The notes beneath the pieces are model-generated. The model was not told the DNA's origin. It saw only the letters and a program-made list of their open reading frames with translations, and did not search any database. A DNA stretch of 64,000 nt from M3007 sp035299505 (lineage in GTDB: Bacteria > Bacteroidota > Bacteroidia > Chitinophagales > Saprospiraceae). Positions within the stretch are counted from its first letter, which is position 1; every line of letters starts with the position of its first letter. Positions 34,918 through 43,544 of the stretch are shown here, piece by piece. The DNA is taken from the NCBI GenBank assembly GCA_035299505.1, contig DATGWL010000178.1:22701-86700 (forward strand), read 5' to 3'. The position numbers and the translations under genes were made by a program.

Positions 34918-35769
34918 TTACCACTCAACAATAGTGGTATCCCTGTCAAACACCAGCACAGTGAAAATACCTACCGGGTTAGCAGATCCACTTATATTGC
35001 TTTTGATAGGGGAGGGCTGCGCAAAAGGGTTCAGATTGCCTATAACAGCCAGATCCACGCTTTCTTTAAAATCGTAATAATCTCTGGTTACATGGAAAAT
35101 GGTATTGAAAACGGTATCCCCTTGCTTTAATTCATATCCGGTACCAAAAGCAATACTTGGCGTTTGGGAGAAACGGTCGGTTACCAGAAAATCCTGATCC
35201 GGAAAGCTGTCTAAAGAGCTGTAATTCAATAATCTGCGATAAAAATTTTCCTTGCTCTGGTCGTCTGTGATATAAGTCAGCATTCTGGCCAGCGTATCTC
35301 CCTCCGCATTCGGTTCTACGACAATACTGTCGATGGGTACCGCAGCAAGCATGGTGGTATTACCACGGATTTCTCCGCCATCCGGCAGTCTGATGAACAG
35401 GGAAAAACTGGTTCCGGGGGCTGAAGGCACCAGGTTTTCGCCCACATAATTAAATACCTTGATGGGATTGGGTACCAGGGTGAGCTGGTTTTTCAGGGTA
35501 TCGGTTTGACCGTTGTAACTGATGGTTACAAATGCGCCATCGAAGAGGGCGTTTTGCAGGAAATTGGAACTCAGGCCCAGGGTGTCAAAAAAGGCATAAC
35601 TGCGGGTTAGCAACAGCCTGAATGGTTTGCCTGGTTCCAGATAACATTCCACTACGGGTTGACGCTCGTAATCAGGCAGGTCAATTTCCACGTCTTTGCT
35701 CAGGTTGCAGGAAGCCATCAAGGCAATGCCCATAGCCAATGCAAGATGTTTTATATGGTAGCGTTTCAT
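34918..35769 (-). CDS. DUF4249 family lipoprotein
   Basis: This 283-residue lipoprotein has lipobox LMASC and the DUF4249 start pattern (VEIDLPDYERQPVVECYLEPGKPFRLLLTRS). A beta-rich fold follows (AFVTISYNGQTDTL, FSLFIRLPDGGEIRG). In Bacteroidota such genes almost always sit beside a CarboxypepD_reg-type TonB receptor, as here (19-bp gap). The pair is thought to act as surface lipoprotein and outer-membrane transporter, but the ligand is unknown. Confidence 0.88.
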   Translation of the reverse strand: MKRYHIKHLALAMGIALMASCNLSKDVEIDLPDYERQPVVECYLEPGKPFRLLLTRSYAFFDTLGLSSNFLQNALFDGAFVTISYNGQTDTLKNQLTLVPNPIKVFNYVGENLVPSAPGTSFSLFIRLPDGGEIRGNTTMLAAVPIDSIVVEPNAEGDTLARMLTYITDDQSKENFYRRLLNYSSLDSFPDQDFLVTDRFSQTPSIAFGTGYELKQGDTVFNTIFHVTRDYYDFKESVDLAVIGNLNPFAQPSPIKSNISGSANPVGIFTVLVFDRDTTIVEW

Positions 35770-35788
35770 AATTTGTCGGTTGAATAGG

Positions 35789-38128
35789 TTAAAACTTGAA
35801 GTTCCAGGTCAAACTTGGCAAAATGGGAAACAAGGAGATCTGTCTGGCCCGGATTTCAAACGGAACTTCCCCAACAGGTGTGGTTTGTGTTTCCACCGCA
35901 ATGGTTATAAAGTACGGATTACGACGGTCTGTTGCGTTGTAGACGCTCAGGGTCAGGTCGTTCTCCATACCTTTTCTGTTCTTCCACTTATACACAATAC
36001 CAAGGTCTGAACGGGTGTAAGCCGGATATCTGAAGGTGTTTCTCGGACCATAAATCGGTACCACAAACTGTGGCTGTGCTCCCGGAAAGTCGGTAAACGA
36101 TGCCCGGCCGCTGGGCAGCCATGCCGGATAGCCTGAGGTGTACACAAAAGTTGCAGTCAGTTGAAGCGATTTTTCCTTGCCGCGTTTTCTCCACCTCGTG
36201 ACATCCCAAAGCGCTACAACGCTGAGGTTGTGGCGTGTATCGTGGCGTGGAGCAAACCATGCGCCATTATCAATGTCCGGAAAATCGCCGCGCTTTACCC
36301 AGGCCAGGGTGTATCCAATCCATCCCGTTAGCCGTCCTTCCTTTTTTTCAATTTCCAGTTCAAGTGGAGAATATGCGTATGCCCTACCAATGGTCAATTC
36401 ATTTTCCAGATCATTATTGCCAAACAATTCTGCACCATCTTTAAAGTCTACAGTATTCTGCATCCACTTGTACCAGGCTTCCCAGGTCACCAGAATTTGA
36501 TCGCCAAACAAATACGAGAAGCCCGCAGCTATCTGATCGCTTACCTGTGGCTTCACGCCCGTGGTGGTTGGATACCAGATATCCGTAGGCAGGGATAATC
36601 CGCTACTGGCCAGCAAATGCACATATTGGTTCATGCGCGCGTACGAGGCTTTCACCGATAATCGTTTGCTGGCTTCATAATTGGCGGCAACTCGAGGCTC
36701 TAAGTTGGCATAAAAAGCAGGATTGTTCTCCCACATAGACAAGCGAAGGCCATAACTCAGCTTCAAACGGTCAATAGCCCATTCATCAGCAGCATAGGCG
36801 CCGTATTCCCAGCCATCGTATTCTCTTCCTGCCTCAAAGCGCACTCTGCCATCGTCGCTGCCTGCCTGCAAACGTGCCGTTACAAAATCGTGATACGTTG
36901 TATTGGCGCCAAAACGCACGGTATGCGTATTGTTGGGTTGCCAGTAAAAATCCACCTTGGTATTAGCGTCCATCACATTACTTCCCAAACTAAAGGAAAA
37001 GCCCTGCAGCTCGTTCTGGATTTTATACCGGTAGTCGGAATACGTAAAGGTGGTATTGGCAAATAGGGTAGGGCCGAATACGTGATTCCAGCGTGCAGTG
37101 CCGGTAGCATTGCCCCAATCGAAACGGAAATCAAACGTAGGATCTTTGAACGTAAACACGTCACGACCAAAATAACCGCTCAAAAACAAACGATCCTTAG
37201 GCGAAAGGGTAAAGTTAACCTTGGTATTCAGGTCGTAAAAGAAATACCTGGGAATCTTGTTGAACTCCGGATCATCCGCATTGCCTCGGTTGATAGCTTC
37301 TGTGATGATATCGGCGTAGGTGCGGCGGCCACTAATAATAAAAGAGGATTTGTCTTTTTGAATAGGTCCTTCCAGAGTTAATCGGCTGGAAATCAATCCA
37401 ATGCCGCCGGTTCCGCTTAGTTTTTTGTTGTTTCCTTCCTTCATTCGCACATCAATGACTGAGGATAGACGTCCGCCGTATTGTGCCGGAAAACCGCCCT
37501 TGTACACCTTTAAATCTTTAACGGCATCTGAATTGAAGGTGCTGAAAAAGCCAAACAGGTGATTGGCATTATACACTACCGCTTCGTCCAGTACAATGAG
37601 GTTTTGATCGTTATTGCCACCGCGCACAAACAAACCGGTTGTGCCCTCTGAGCCGGGAGTAATACCGGGCTTAAGCTGAAGAATTTTGATGATATCCGTT
37701 TCACCAAACAGGGCAGGAAGCGCCTTTACTTCCTTTGTGGAAATGGTGGAAACAGACATTTCTGTGCTTTTTCTTTTTTCGTCGAGCGCATTGGCTTTTA
37801 CTACCACTTCCTGCAACATGGCCCCCACAGGAAGCAGCTGGATGTCGAGTTTGACGTCTCCCTTGGGCAAGATTTTGGTGTTGAAGGTCTGGTATCCGAT
37901 GTAGGAGAATTTGAGCTCAATAGAGTCAGATCCGGTGGGTACGGTCAGCGAATAAAAGCCGTATTCATTGCTGGCATTGCCTTTCCCAAGTCCTATAGCC
38001 TGAACGGTGGCGCCAATAAGCGTCTCTCCGTTCTGACTGTCGCGGATGGAACCACTGACGGTGGCATTTTGTGCCTGCGCAAGAAGTGGGAACAGAAACG
38101 TGAGGGGAAAAAGTTTTAAATAGTTCAT
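35789..38128 (-). CDS. TonB-dependent outer-membrane receptor
   Basis: This 779-residue receptor has a signal peptide ending at AQAQ. A CarboxypepD_reg-like domain (about 22-110, ATVSGSIRDSQNGETLIGATV) is followed by a TonB-box region and plug (about 115-235, GLFVRGGNNDQNLIVLDEAVVYN). A 22-strand barrel ends in Phe (LTWNFKF). The barrel and plug are complete. It lies upstream of the DUF4249 gene and is probably co-transcribed with it. The substrate could be a siderophore, glycan or peptide. Confidence 0.93.
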   Translation of the reverse strand: MNYLKLFPLTFLFPLLAQAQNATVSGSIRDSQNGETLIGATVQAIGLGKGNASNEYGFYSLTVPTGSDSIELKFSYIGYQTFNTKILPKGDVKLDIQLLPVGAMLQEVVVKANALDEKRKSTEMSVSTISTKEVKALPALFGETDIIKILQLKPGITPGSEGTTGLFVRGGNNDQNLIVLDEAVVYNANHLFGFFSTFNSDAVKDLKVYKGGFPAQYGGRLSSVIDVRMKEGNNKKLSGTGGIGLISSRLTLEGPIQKDKSSFIISGRRTYADIITEAINRGNADDPEFNKIPRYFFYDLNTKVNFTLSPKDRLFLSGYFGRDVFTFKDPTFDFRFDWGNATGTARWNHVFGPTLFANTTFTYSDYRYKIQNELQGFSFSLGSNVMDANTKVDFYWQPNNTHTVRFGANTTYHDFVTARLQAGSDDGRVRFEAGREYDGWEYGAYAADEWAIDRLKLSYGLRLSMWENNPAFYANLEPRVAANYEASKRLSVKASYARMNQYVHLLASSGLSLPTDIWYPTTTGVKPQVSDQIAAGFSYLFGDQILVTWEAWYKWMQNTVDFKDGAELFGNNDLENELTIGRAYAYSPLELEIEKKEGRLTGWIGYTLAWVKRGDFPDIDNGAWFAPRHDTRHNLSVVALWDVTRWRKRGKEKSLQLTATFVYTSGYPAWLPSGRASFTDFPGAQPQFVVPIYGPRNTFRYPAYTRSDLGIVYKWKNRKGMENDLTLSVYNATDRRNPYFITIAVETQTTPVGEVPFEIRARQISLFPILPSLTWNFKF

Positions 38129-38457
38129 GTGTTTGCAGAAAGTCCGGGTAATTGAGCGGTGGATGGATTTGTTTTTTGAAATAAGGCTTTGGGGTATACG
38201 CAGGGCTAAAAAGCAGGAACAGGTCAGATGAAACTTTGTTCTGCAAAGGGCGCAGTTTACTGATGAATTTAAAATTTCATTCGACCAATTTCAGGTCCTT
38301 TTCGATTTGACAGATCTTGAGTGGAAAAATTGGCCTGGGTGGCAAAAAGTAACAAATAAAATTTTTATACTTTTTTTATGAAATATTTTGTTTTAAAAAA
38401 CAAGTTGTTTATTTTTGTGCTGTCTTTTAAAAAATACGTGTCAACAAACCCTTGTTT
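38129..38457. other. 329-bp intergenic region between divergent genes
   Basis: The region is AT-rich. The part near 38387-38417 is a strong plus-strand promoter. No terminator or small gene is seen. The TonB receptor gene must be transcribed from this region on the other strand, but no clear -7 match was found there. Confidence 0.6.
38387..38417 (+). promoter_or_regulatory. Consensus Bacteroidota promoter of the AntA-like gene
   Basis: A -33 TTTG (38387-38390) and a -7 TATTTTTG (38410-38417) are separated by exactly 19 bp, one of the best promoter matches in the window. Transcription would start near 38424, about 34 nt before ATG 38458. Confidence 0.8.
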
Positions 38458-38793
38458 ATGCCACAATTAGAAGTTTTTGAAAGCAAAAAAGGCACCAAAG
38501 TAGTGGCCGCCTCTAATCTGCATGCAACGCTGAAGCTTCCGGTACGTCAGTACGGCACTCAAATCCGTCGCTGGCTCAAAGATGTGTATGAGTTTGGCGA
38601 TGGTATTCGCAAGCCACAACCATACCGCGACTATGCCAAACGACCCCGTCCGGGTGAACCCCTGGAGGATTTTTACCTTACCCTGGAACTGGCAAAACTC
38701 ATTGCCTTGCGCAGTAATAGTCGCGACAAGCTGAAATATGCCCGTTTGCTGGAGCTTTTTGCCAATAATGGTCAAATGAACCTATTCGCCTGA
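38458..38793 (+). CDS. Small AntA/antirepressor-like protein
   Basis: This 111-residue soluble protein has the order of an AntA/AntB-type phage antirepressor domain: ASNLHATLKLPVRQYGTQIRRWLKDVYEF, then FYLTLELAKLIALRSNSRDKLKYARLLE. Similar stand-alone proteins occur in Bacteroidota, but I do not know a function. There are no phage genes nearby. Start ATG 38458 follows a consensus promoter. The family call rests on eye-level similarity and could be wrong. Confidence 0.6.
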   Translation: MPQLEVFESKKGTKVVAASNLHATLKLPVRQYGTQIRRWLKDVYEFGDGIRKPQPYRDYAKRPRPGEPLEDFYLTLELAKLIALRSNSRDKLKYARLLELFANNGQMNLFA

Positions 38794-39001
38794 ATCATGC
38801 GGTATAAAAAGTAGCCTCCTGTTTGTGCAATAAGTTGCAGATTGGCATCATAGGTGTATATCATTGTTCAGACTACTAGACATTTTATGATAGACATGGT
38901 TGCTCAAAAGTTTGATTTTCAACTATTTAGCAAACGGGTCTAATAGCTGATATCCAAATGTCCATTAGTCTGCTTATTGTTTAACACACCAAATAAGCAT
39001 T

Positions 39002-40666
39002 ATGCAGCTCCAATCTCTTATTGTTCGTTTTTGCCTGGCATCTGTACTGCTGTTTCAAGGTTTTTTAGCCCTGGCCACAGACCATCGTCTCTCACCACAG
39101 GTTCAGGAAGTTACTGTTTACCGCTCAGGCGCCAAAGTGAGCAGCGTAGGCTCTGTGAAGGTTTCTTCCGGAAAATCTAAAGTCATTTTTGAAAATCTCT
39201 CTCCCTGGTTTGATCCCAACAGTCTTCAGGTGCGAATCAAGGGAAGTGCTTCACTGCTTTCTGCTGTTTTTCAGATCAAAACGCCAGCGCCTATACCCGA
39301 AAACCCTCGCGCACCTGTACTGCGCGATTCTCTACTCTGGCTGAGCGATGATATGGTAAGGATTCGGGACGAAAGGGATGTTTTGGATGCAGAAAAAGTA
39401 TTGATCGACCGGAAAATGGACCAGGTAGGCACAGGGAGTGATGGTCCCAATCATCATATTTCCCTTACAGTTGCAGAACTCCGTGAACTTTCTGCTTTTT
39501 ACCGGCAAAGACTGGGCGAAATCCGGGAACGACTCCTGCAATTGACTATCCGGGAGCGCAAACTGAATGAACTTTACCTTAAGCTTCAGCAGGAACTGCA
39601 ACGCATTCAACCCAATGCCTCCAATAATACAGGTGAAATAGTGCTCCAAATAGAAACAGATGCACCTCAACAACTTGAAATAATCTGTAACTATCTGGTT
39701 TCTCAGGCTGGCTGGACACCACTGTACGACCTGCGTTCAGAAGGCATGGAAAAACCATTACGCCTGCTGTACAAAGCCAAGGTGTTTAACGGATCCGGAT
39801 TCGACTGGAAAGGTGTTCGCATGAAACTTTCTACCGCTAATCCGCTTGCTAATAATGATCGACCCATTCTGACACCTATTTATGTGAACTATCGCATTTA
39901 TGCCGCCATTCCTGAGTCGAATGTAGAGAAAGACGCCCTGTATAACATGATGCAGGTTCCGTCAGCGCCCATTGCCCGGGATCTGGAACGATCTACCGGA
40001 AGTGCCGACGATGGTGAAATTGTTGAGATTTTTGCCCCTGATAATACAGACGAGCTCATGGCCAATTTTGATGTAAAAAAGCCTCAGGATGTGTTGTCCG
40101 ATGGCCAGGAAAATATTGTGGAACTGGAAGAAATGGATATCCCGGCGGCATATGAATATCATGCGGTTCCGAAACTTGACCCTGCCATATACCTGCTTGC
40201 TAAAATTACCGATTATGGCCGGTATAACTTATTGCCAGGTATAGCCAATGTATTCTACCAGGATACCTATATAGGCCAAACTTCCATCAACCCGCAAACC
40301 GTTGCTGATACCATGCTCTTATCGCTGGGGCGCGATGAACAGATTACCATCAAGCGGGTTCAGCCAAAAGAGTTGACCGAACGCAAAAAGATATTCAGTA
40401 ACACGGTCAAGGAAACCTACACCTATGAAATTGTGGTGAAAAACAATAAATCCTTGCCCGTGCGCGTGGAAATACTGGATCAAATTCCTGTTTCCCGACA
40501 AAAGGATATCGTGGTCGAGCTGGAAGACAAAGATGGCGCTGAATACCAGGAAGAGTTTGGTAAACTCAAATGGGAATTGGAAGTACCTGCCAACCAAAAT
40601 AAACGCATCAGGTTTACCTATACCGTGAAGTATCCCAAGGGAATGCAGGTAAGCTTAGGCAAGTAA
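39002..40666 (+). CDS. MuiA-like DUF4140/DUF4139 protein
   Basis: This 554-residue exported protein has a signal peptide ending near ALAT. An N-terminal DUF4140 region (about 35-130, VQEVTVYRSGAKVSSVG) is followed by a coiled-coil (about 145-205). A C-terminal DUF4139 region (about 215-550) has QLEIICNYLVSQAGWTPLYDLR, FNGSGFDWKGVRMKLSTANP and RVEILDQIPVSR. It resembles mucoidy inhibitor A proteins, whose activity is not known. A perfect 17-bp hairpin follows the stop. Confidence 0.85.
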   Translation: MQLQSLIVRFCLASVLLFQGFLALATDHRLSPQVQEVTVYRSGAKVSSVGSVKVSSGKSKVIFENLSPWFDPNSLQVRIKGSASLLSAVFQIKTPAPIPENPRAPVLRDSLLWLSDDMVRIRDERDVLDAEKVLIDRKMDQVGTGSDGPNHHISLTVAELRELSAFYRQRLGEIRERLLQLTIRERKLNELYLKLQQELQRIQPNASNNTGEIVLQIETDAPQQLEIICNYLVSQAGWTPLYDLRSEGMEKPLRLLYKAKVFNGSGFDWKGVRMKLSTANPLANNDRPILTPIYVNYRIYAAIPESNVEKDALYNMMQVPSAPIARDLERSTGSADDGEIVEIFAPDNTDELMANFDVKKPQDVLSDGQENIVELEEMDIPAAYEYHAVPKLDPAIYLLAKITDYGRYNLLPGIANVFYQDTYIGQTSINPQTVADTMLLSLGRDEQITIKRVQPKELTERKKIFSNTVKETYTYEIVVKNNKSLPVRVEILDQIPVSRQKDIVVELEDKDGAEYQEEFGKLKWELEVPANQNKRIRFTYTVKYPKGMQVSLGK

Positions 40667-40668
40667 AG

Positions 40669-40707
40669 TTTTACGCCCTTGCGTCGGAATGACGCAAGGG
40701 CGTAAAA
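40669..40707. terminator. Strong bidirectional terminator
   Basis: A perfect 17-bp stem (40669-40685 and 40691-40707) with a 5-nt loop starts 2 bp after the MuiA-like stop codon. It has T4 and A4 flanks, so it can serve the convergent YciI-like gene as well. Confidence 0.88.
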
Positions 40708-40768
40708 TCTTGGGAGATTTGTCCAAATCTTCATGCCCGTACACGGGCAATGCAATGCCCAACTCTCC

Positions 40769-41287
40769 CTAATCCGCCACATTTTTCTTTTCCAGTCTTT
40801 TATGCAAGGGTAAAATCAGCGGAAGCGATGCAGAACCATACCAGGGATGAAGCTCCATGATTAATCGCCCGGCCTGAATAGCAGGGTCAGTAGCGGTTAA
40901 AGCCCTGGCCTCCTCAACGGTGGAAACATTAAAAATATAAATCCCTCTCACATCACCATTGTCCATAAACGGACCCGCCAACACTAGTTTGCCGCTTTCA
41001 GCAAGACGGTTAATGTTGTCGAGGTGCCCTTTTTGTAATTGAGCTGCAGTAATGGAATCCTGGCTGCGGTTCGGGCCCCTTTTCAAAAAAGCCATGACGT
41101 ATTGTTTCATGCCATACTGGTCTGCACCCAGTTGGGTGGCCATTTGTTCATCATAGCCAGTCTGGGAATTGGTGATGGCTCCGTAAAGGGCTGACCCGGC
41201 AGAGGCAGATTGTTGTTTTGTTGGGCTACAGGACCAGTAAACTACAACTGCCAGTAAGAAAATCAAGGGTTTTATTGTATTTTTCAT
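40769..41287 (-). CDS. YciI-like domain lipoprotein
   Basis: This 172-residue lipoprotein has lipobox VYWSC (ATG 41287; ATG 41293 is also possible). The last 110 residues show the YciI pattern: YVMAFLKRGPNRSQDSITAAQLQKGHLDNI, KLVLAGPFMDNGDVRGIYIFNV, ATDPAIQAGRL. Free YciI proteins have a His-Asp active-site pair (here GHLDN is seen), but no reaction is established. It is the last gene of the mqnE-mqnA run and starts just after the MBL stop. Confidence 0.8.
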   Translation of the reverse strand: MKNTIKPLIFLLAVVVYWSCSPTKQQSASAGSALYGAITNSQTGYDEQMATQLGADQYGMKQYVMAFLKRGPNRSQDSITAAQLQKGHLDNINRLAESGKLVLAGPFMDNGDVRGIYIFNVSTVEEARALTATDPAIQAGRLIMELHPWYGSASLPLILPLHKRLEKKNVAD

Positions 41288-41298
41288 AGCCATAAAGA

Positions 41299-42162
41299 TT
41301 ACGTCCAATCGGCAAGGTTGCCTGCCTTGTCAAGCACGATTCTACCCGCTTCATCCGTCATCACGGTGCCACAATCTGCTAATGGATCGTGCTCGAAAAA
41401 GATCAGCTGTTTCTTTTCCAACGCTTCATGCAGCATCAGGGCCTTTTCTTCCAAAGTTATCAGCGGGCGTACATCGTACGCCATTACGTATGGCATGCCT
41501 ATATGCCAACGGGAAGGCATGGCATCAGCAGCATAGAGTAATTCCTGCCCAGAATCCAGGGTGATCAAAGGCGCCATCATCGCTTCTGTATGTCCGTTGA
41601 ATAAACGGATGTTTATACCAGGGCAAAATGCTGCATTTTGCTGATCGGGGATAAAGTGCAGCACGCCTGCCTGTTGTAATGGAACAAAGTTCTCCTTCAA
41701 AAAAGAGGCCCGCTCCCGTTCGTTCGGATTCATCGCCCATTGCCAGTGTCGTTCGTTGCTCCAATATCGGGCCTTGGGAAATGTTGGGGCCACTTCACCA
41801 CTCTCCTCATCCCTCCACAATGCACCTCCACAATGGTCGAAGTGCAGGTGCGTAAGTATCACATCTGTAATATCTTCTTTTGATAATCCAGCCTGGGCAA
41901 GAGAGCCCAATAGACTTTGGTCGCCGTGCGGTGAAAAGTGACTACGGAATTTTTCATCCTGTTTGTTACCCAGTCCGGTGTCAATAACAATGTTCCTGCC
42001 ATCGGGTGTTTGCACCAGCAAGGGACGCATGGCCCAGGTACACATATTCTGTTCATCCGGTGGATTCAGTTTTTGCCACATTCGTTTGGGAACTACACCA
42101 AACATGGCTCCGCCGTCCAGTTTAAAATTGCCGGCATGTAACGCAGTAACTTTTATGGCCAT
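41299..42162 (-). CDS. Metallo-beta-lactamase fold hydrolase
   Basis: This 287-residue cytoplasmic enzyme has the zinc motif HLHFDH (His105, His107, Asp109, His110), a later metal His in NGHTEAM, and an AADAMP-type metal Asp. The fold start IDTGLGNK and the size fit the N-acyl-homoserine lactonase/quinone-related MBL subfamily, but the substrate cannot be inferred. Its ATG directly follows the mqnA stop with no gap, so translation is coupled. Whether it takes part in menaquinone synthesis is open. Confidence 0.88.
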   Translation of the reverse strand: MAIKVTALHAGNFKLDGGAMFGVVPKRMWQKLNPPDEQNMCTWAMRPLLVQTPDGRNIVIDTGLGNKQDEKFRSHFSPHGDQSLLGSLAQAGLSKEDITDVILTHLHFDHCGGALWRDEESGEVAPTFPKARYWSNERHWQWAMNPNERERASFLKENFVPLQQAGVLHFIPDQQNAAFCPGINIRLFNGHTEAMMAPLITLDSGQELLYAADAMPSRWHIGMPYVMAYDVRPLITLEEKALMLHEALEKKQLIFFEHDPLADCGTVMTDEAGRIVLDKAGNLADWT

Positions 42163-42918
42163 TTATCTAAAAAGCTTGTATCCGTTTTCCCCGGCAAGAT
42201 AACCCAAAAATTTGTTTAAACCCTGCCATTTGGCATCGTTTAGTTCGTAGCTGATATTCTCCCGGAAATACTTTTCGATATCAAAACTGGGGTTATTGGG
42301 GATGATTTTCAAAAGTTCCGGTAAGTGGTCCAGCCCAAAACGCAAAGCATGGTTAAAGCGAGCCGTTAATTCAGCAGAAACAGGTTTGGTGCTTATCCAG
42401 GCGGCAAAAACAAATGGTAATCCGGTCCAATCAACCCATGCTTCGCCCAGATCATAGATGTAAGGGTACTTTTGCTCCAGCCCAATGGCCCGGTCACCAA
42501 TAATGACCGCCGCAGTACTGCCCCCAATGCGTTGCTCAAAGCCTTCGGTAGCAGGGATAAAAACGGGTTGCACTTTCCAGTAGTCGCGACAAAGGATCTG
42601 CACCAGTGCTACGGAGGTTCTGGAGTGAAAATCGAGGTAAATTTGTTGAATGTTCTCCAGTGGTACTTCAGAAAACAGGCAAACTGTTTTAACCGCCCCC
42701 GTGGCCCCAATACAATAATCTGATACCAGATATGCCTGGGGCAACTGTGGAATAATGGCTACTGGTGTAAGGGCAACATCAGCTTCGCCGGTCAGTAATT
42801 TTTGAGCGCATACTGATGGAATATCAAGACTCAAATCCATGATGCCCGCCAAATCACTGCGATATAAACCGTAAATAAATGGCTTGGTATTCAGATAGCT
42901 TACAGCTGTCAAACGCAT
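42163..42918 (-). CDS. mqnA: Chorismate dehydratase (futalosine menaquinone pathway)
   Basis: This 251-residue periplasmic-binding-fold enzyme turns chorismate into 3-[(1-carboxyvinyl)oxy]benzoate, the first step of the futalosine route. Typical features are VSYLNTKPFIYGL, VALTPVAIIP, YCIGATGAVKTVCLFS, LDFHSRTSVALVQIL and AVIIGDRAI. No signal peptide is present, as expected for this cytoplasmic enzyme. It is in one operon with mqnE, separated by a histidine phosphatase gene. Confidence 0.93.
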   Translation of the reverse strand: MRLTAVSYLNTKPFIYGLYRSDLAGIMDLSLDIPSVCAQKLLTGEADVALTPVAIIPQLPQAYLVSDYCIGATGAVKTVCLFSEVPLENIQQIYLDFHSRTSVALVQILCRDYWKVQPVFIPATEGFEQRIGGSTAAVIIGDRAIGLEQKYPYIYDLGEAWVDWTGLPFVFAAWISTKPVSAELTARFNHALRFGLDHLPELLKIIPNNPSFDIEKYFRENISYELNDAKWQGLNKFLGYLAGENGYKLFR

Positions 42919-42929
42919 GGGCGGGCAGT

Positions 42930-43538
42930 TTAAAGATTCATCAAATGGCTGGTATCGTTCTCCAGTTCAAATTCCCAGCGACCATCAATATAATGCGCTA
43001 CATATAACCCGGTATTGGTATGATCAGCACTTTCCATTTCGCTGGCAGGTAATCCCTTCAGGTGGGTTATCAGGCAGCGGATAGCTCTGCCATGGGTAGC
43101 TACCAGAATCTTTTTTTCCGGTCTGGTTTTTACCCACTCCACAAACCGCTCAATGCGGTCGAGTAATTGGCGGGCAGATTCCCCCTCTTCAATGGACGCA
43201 TCCAAATCACCGGAGCGCCAGGAGGCTATCATGCGCTGATACCGTTCGTTTTGCTCTGCCGACATAGGTTGCCCCTCATGAATGCCCCAGCTGATTTCAT
43301 TGACATCAGCTGTTTGCTCCCAGGGGATGTCACGTTCAATAAATTGCTGAACAGTTTGATGGGTTCGACGAAGTTTTGAAGTAACCACCAGCTCAAAATC
43401 CACGTGCTGGTGCGCTTCATAAAATGCCCTTGCCTGTGCGTAACCCATTTCATTCAGCTCAGAATCAACGCCGCTGCCTTGCACGATATTGAGACGGTTT
43501 AATTCCGTCTGCCCATGCCTTAAGATGTATAATGTCAC
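42930..43538 (-). CDS. Histidine phosphatase superfamily (phosphoglycerate-mutase-like)
   Basis: This 202-residue protein has the catalytic RHGQTE motif with His8, the second His in ATHGRAI, and EISWGIHEGQPM as the variable acid loop. It is a cytoplasmic phosphatase or mutase of unknown substrate. It lies between mqnE (6-bp gap) and mqnA (11-bp gap). A phosphatase acting on a futalosine intermediate is possible but not supported by known pathway steps. Confidence 0.88.
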   Translation of the reverse strand: MTLYILRHGQTELNRLNIVQGSGVDSELNEMGYAQARAFYEAHQHVDFELVVTSKLRRTHQTVQQFIERDIPWEQTADVNEISWGIHEGQPMSAEQNERYQRMIASWRSGDLDASIEEGESARQLLDRIERFVEWVKTRPEKKILVATHGRAIRCLITHLKGLPASEMESADHTNTGLYVAHYIDGRWEFELENDTSHLMNL

Positions 43539-43544
43539 TGAAAT

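Noticed and set aside
38458..38793. Prophage remnant
   Set aside because: Only one antirepressor-like gene is present, without integrase, structural genes or attachment sites.
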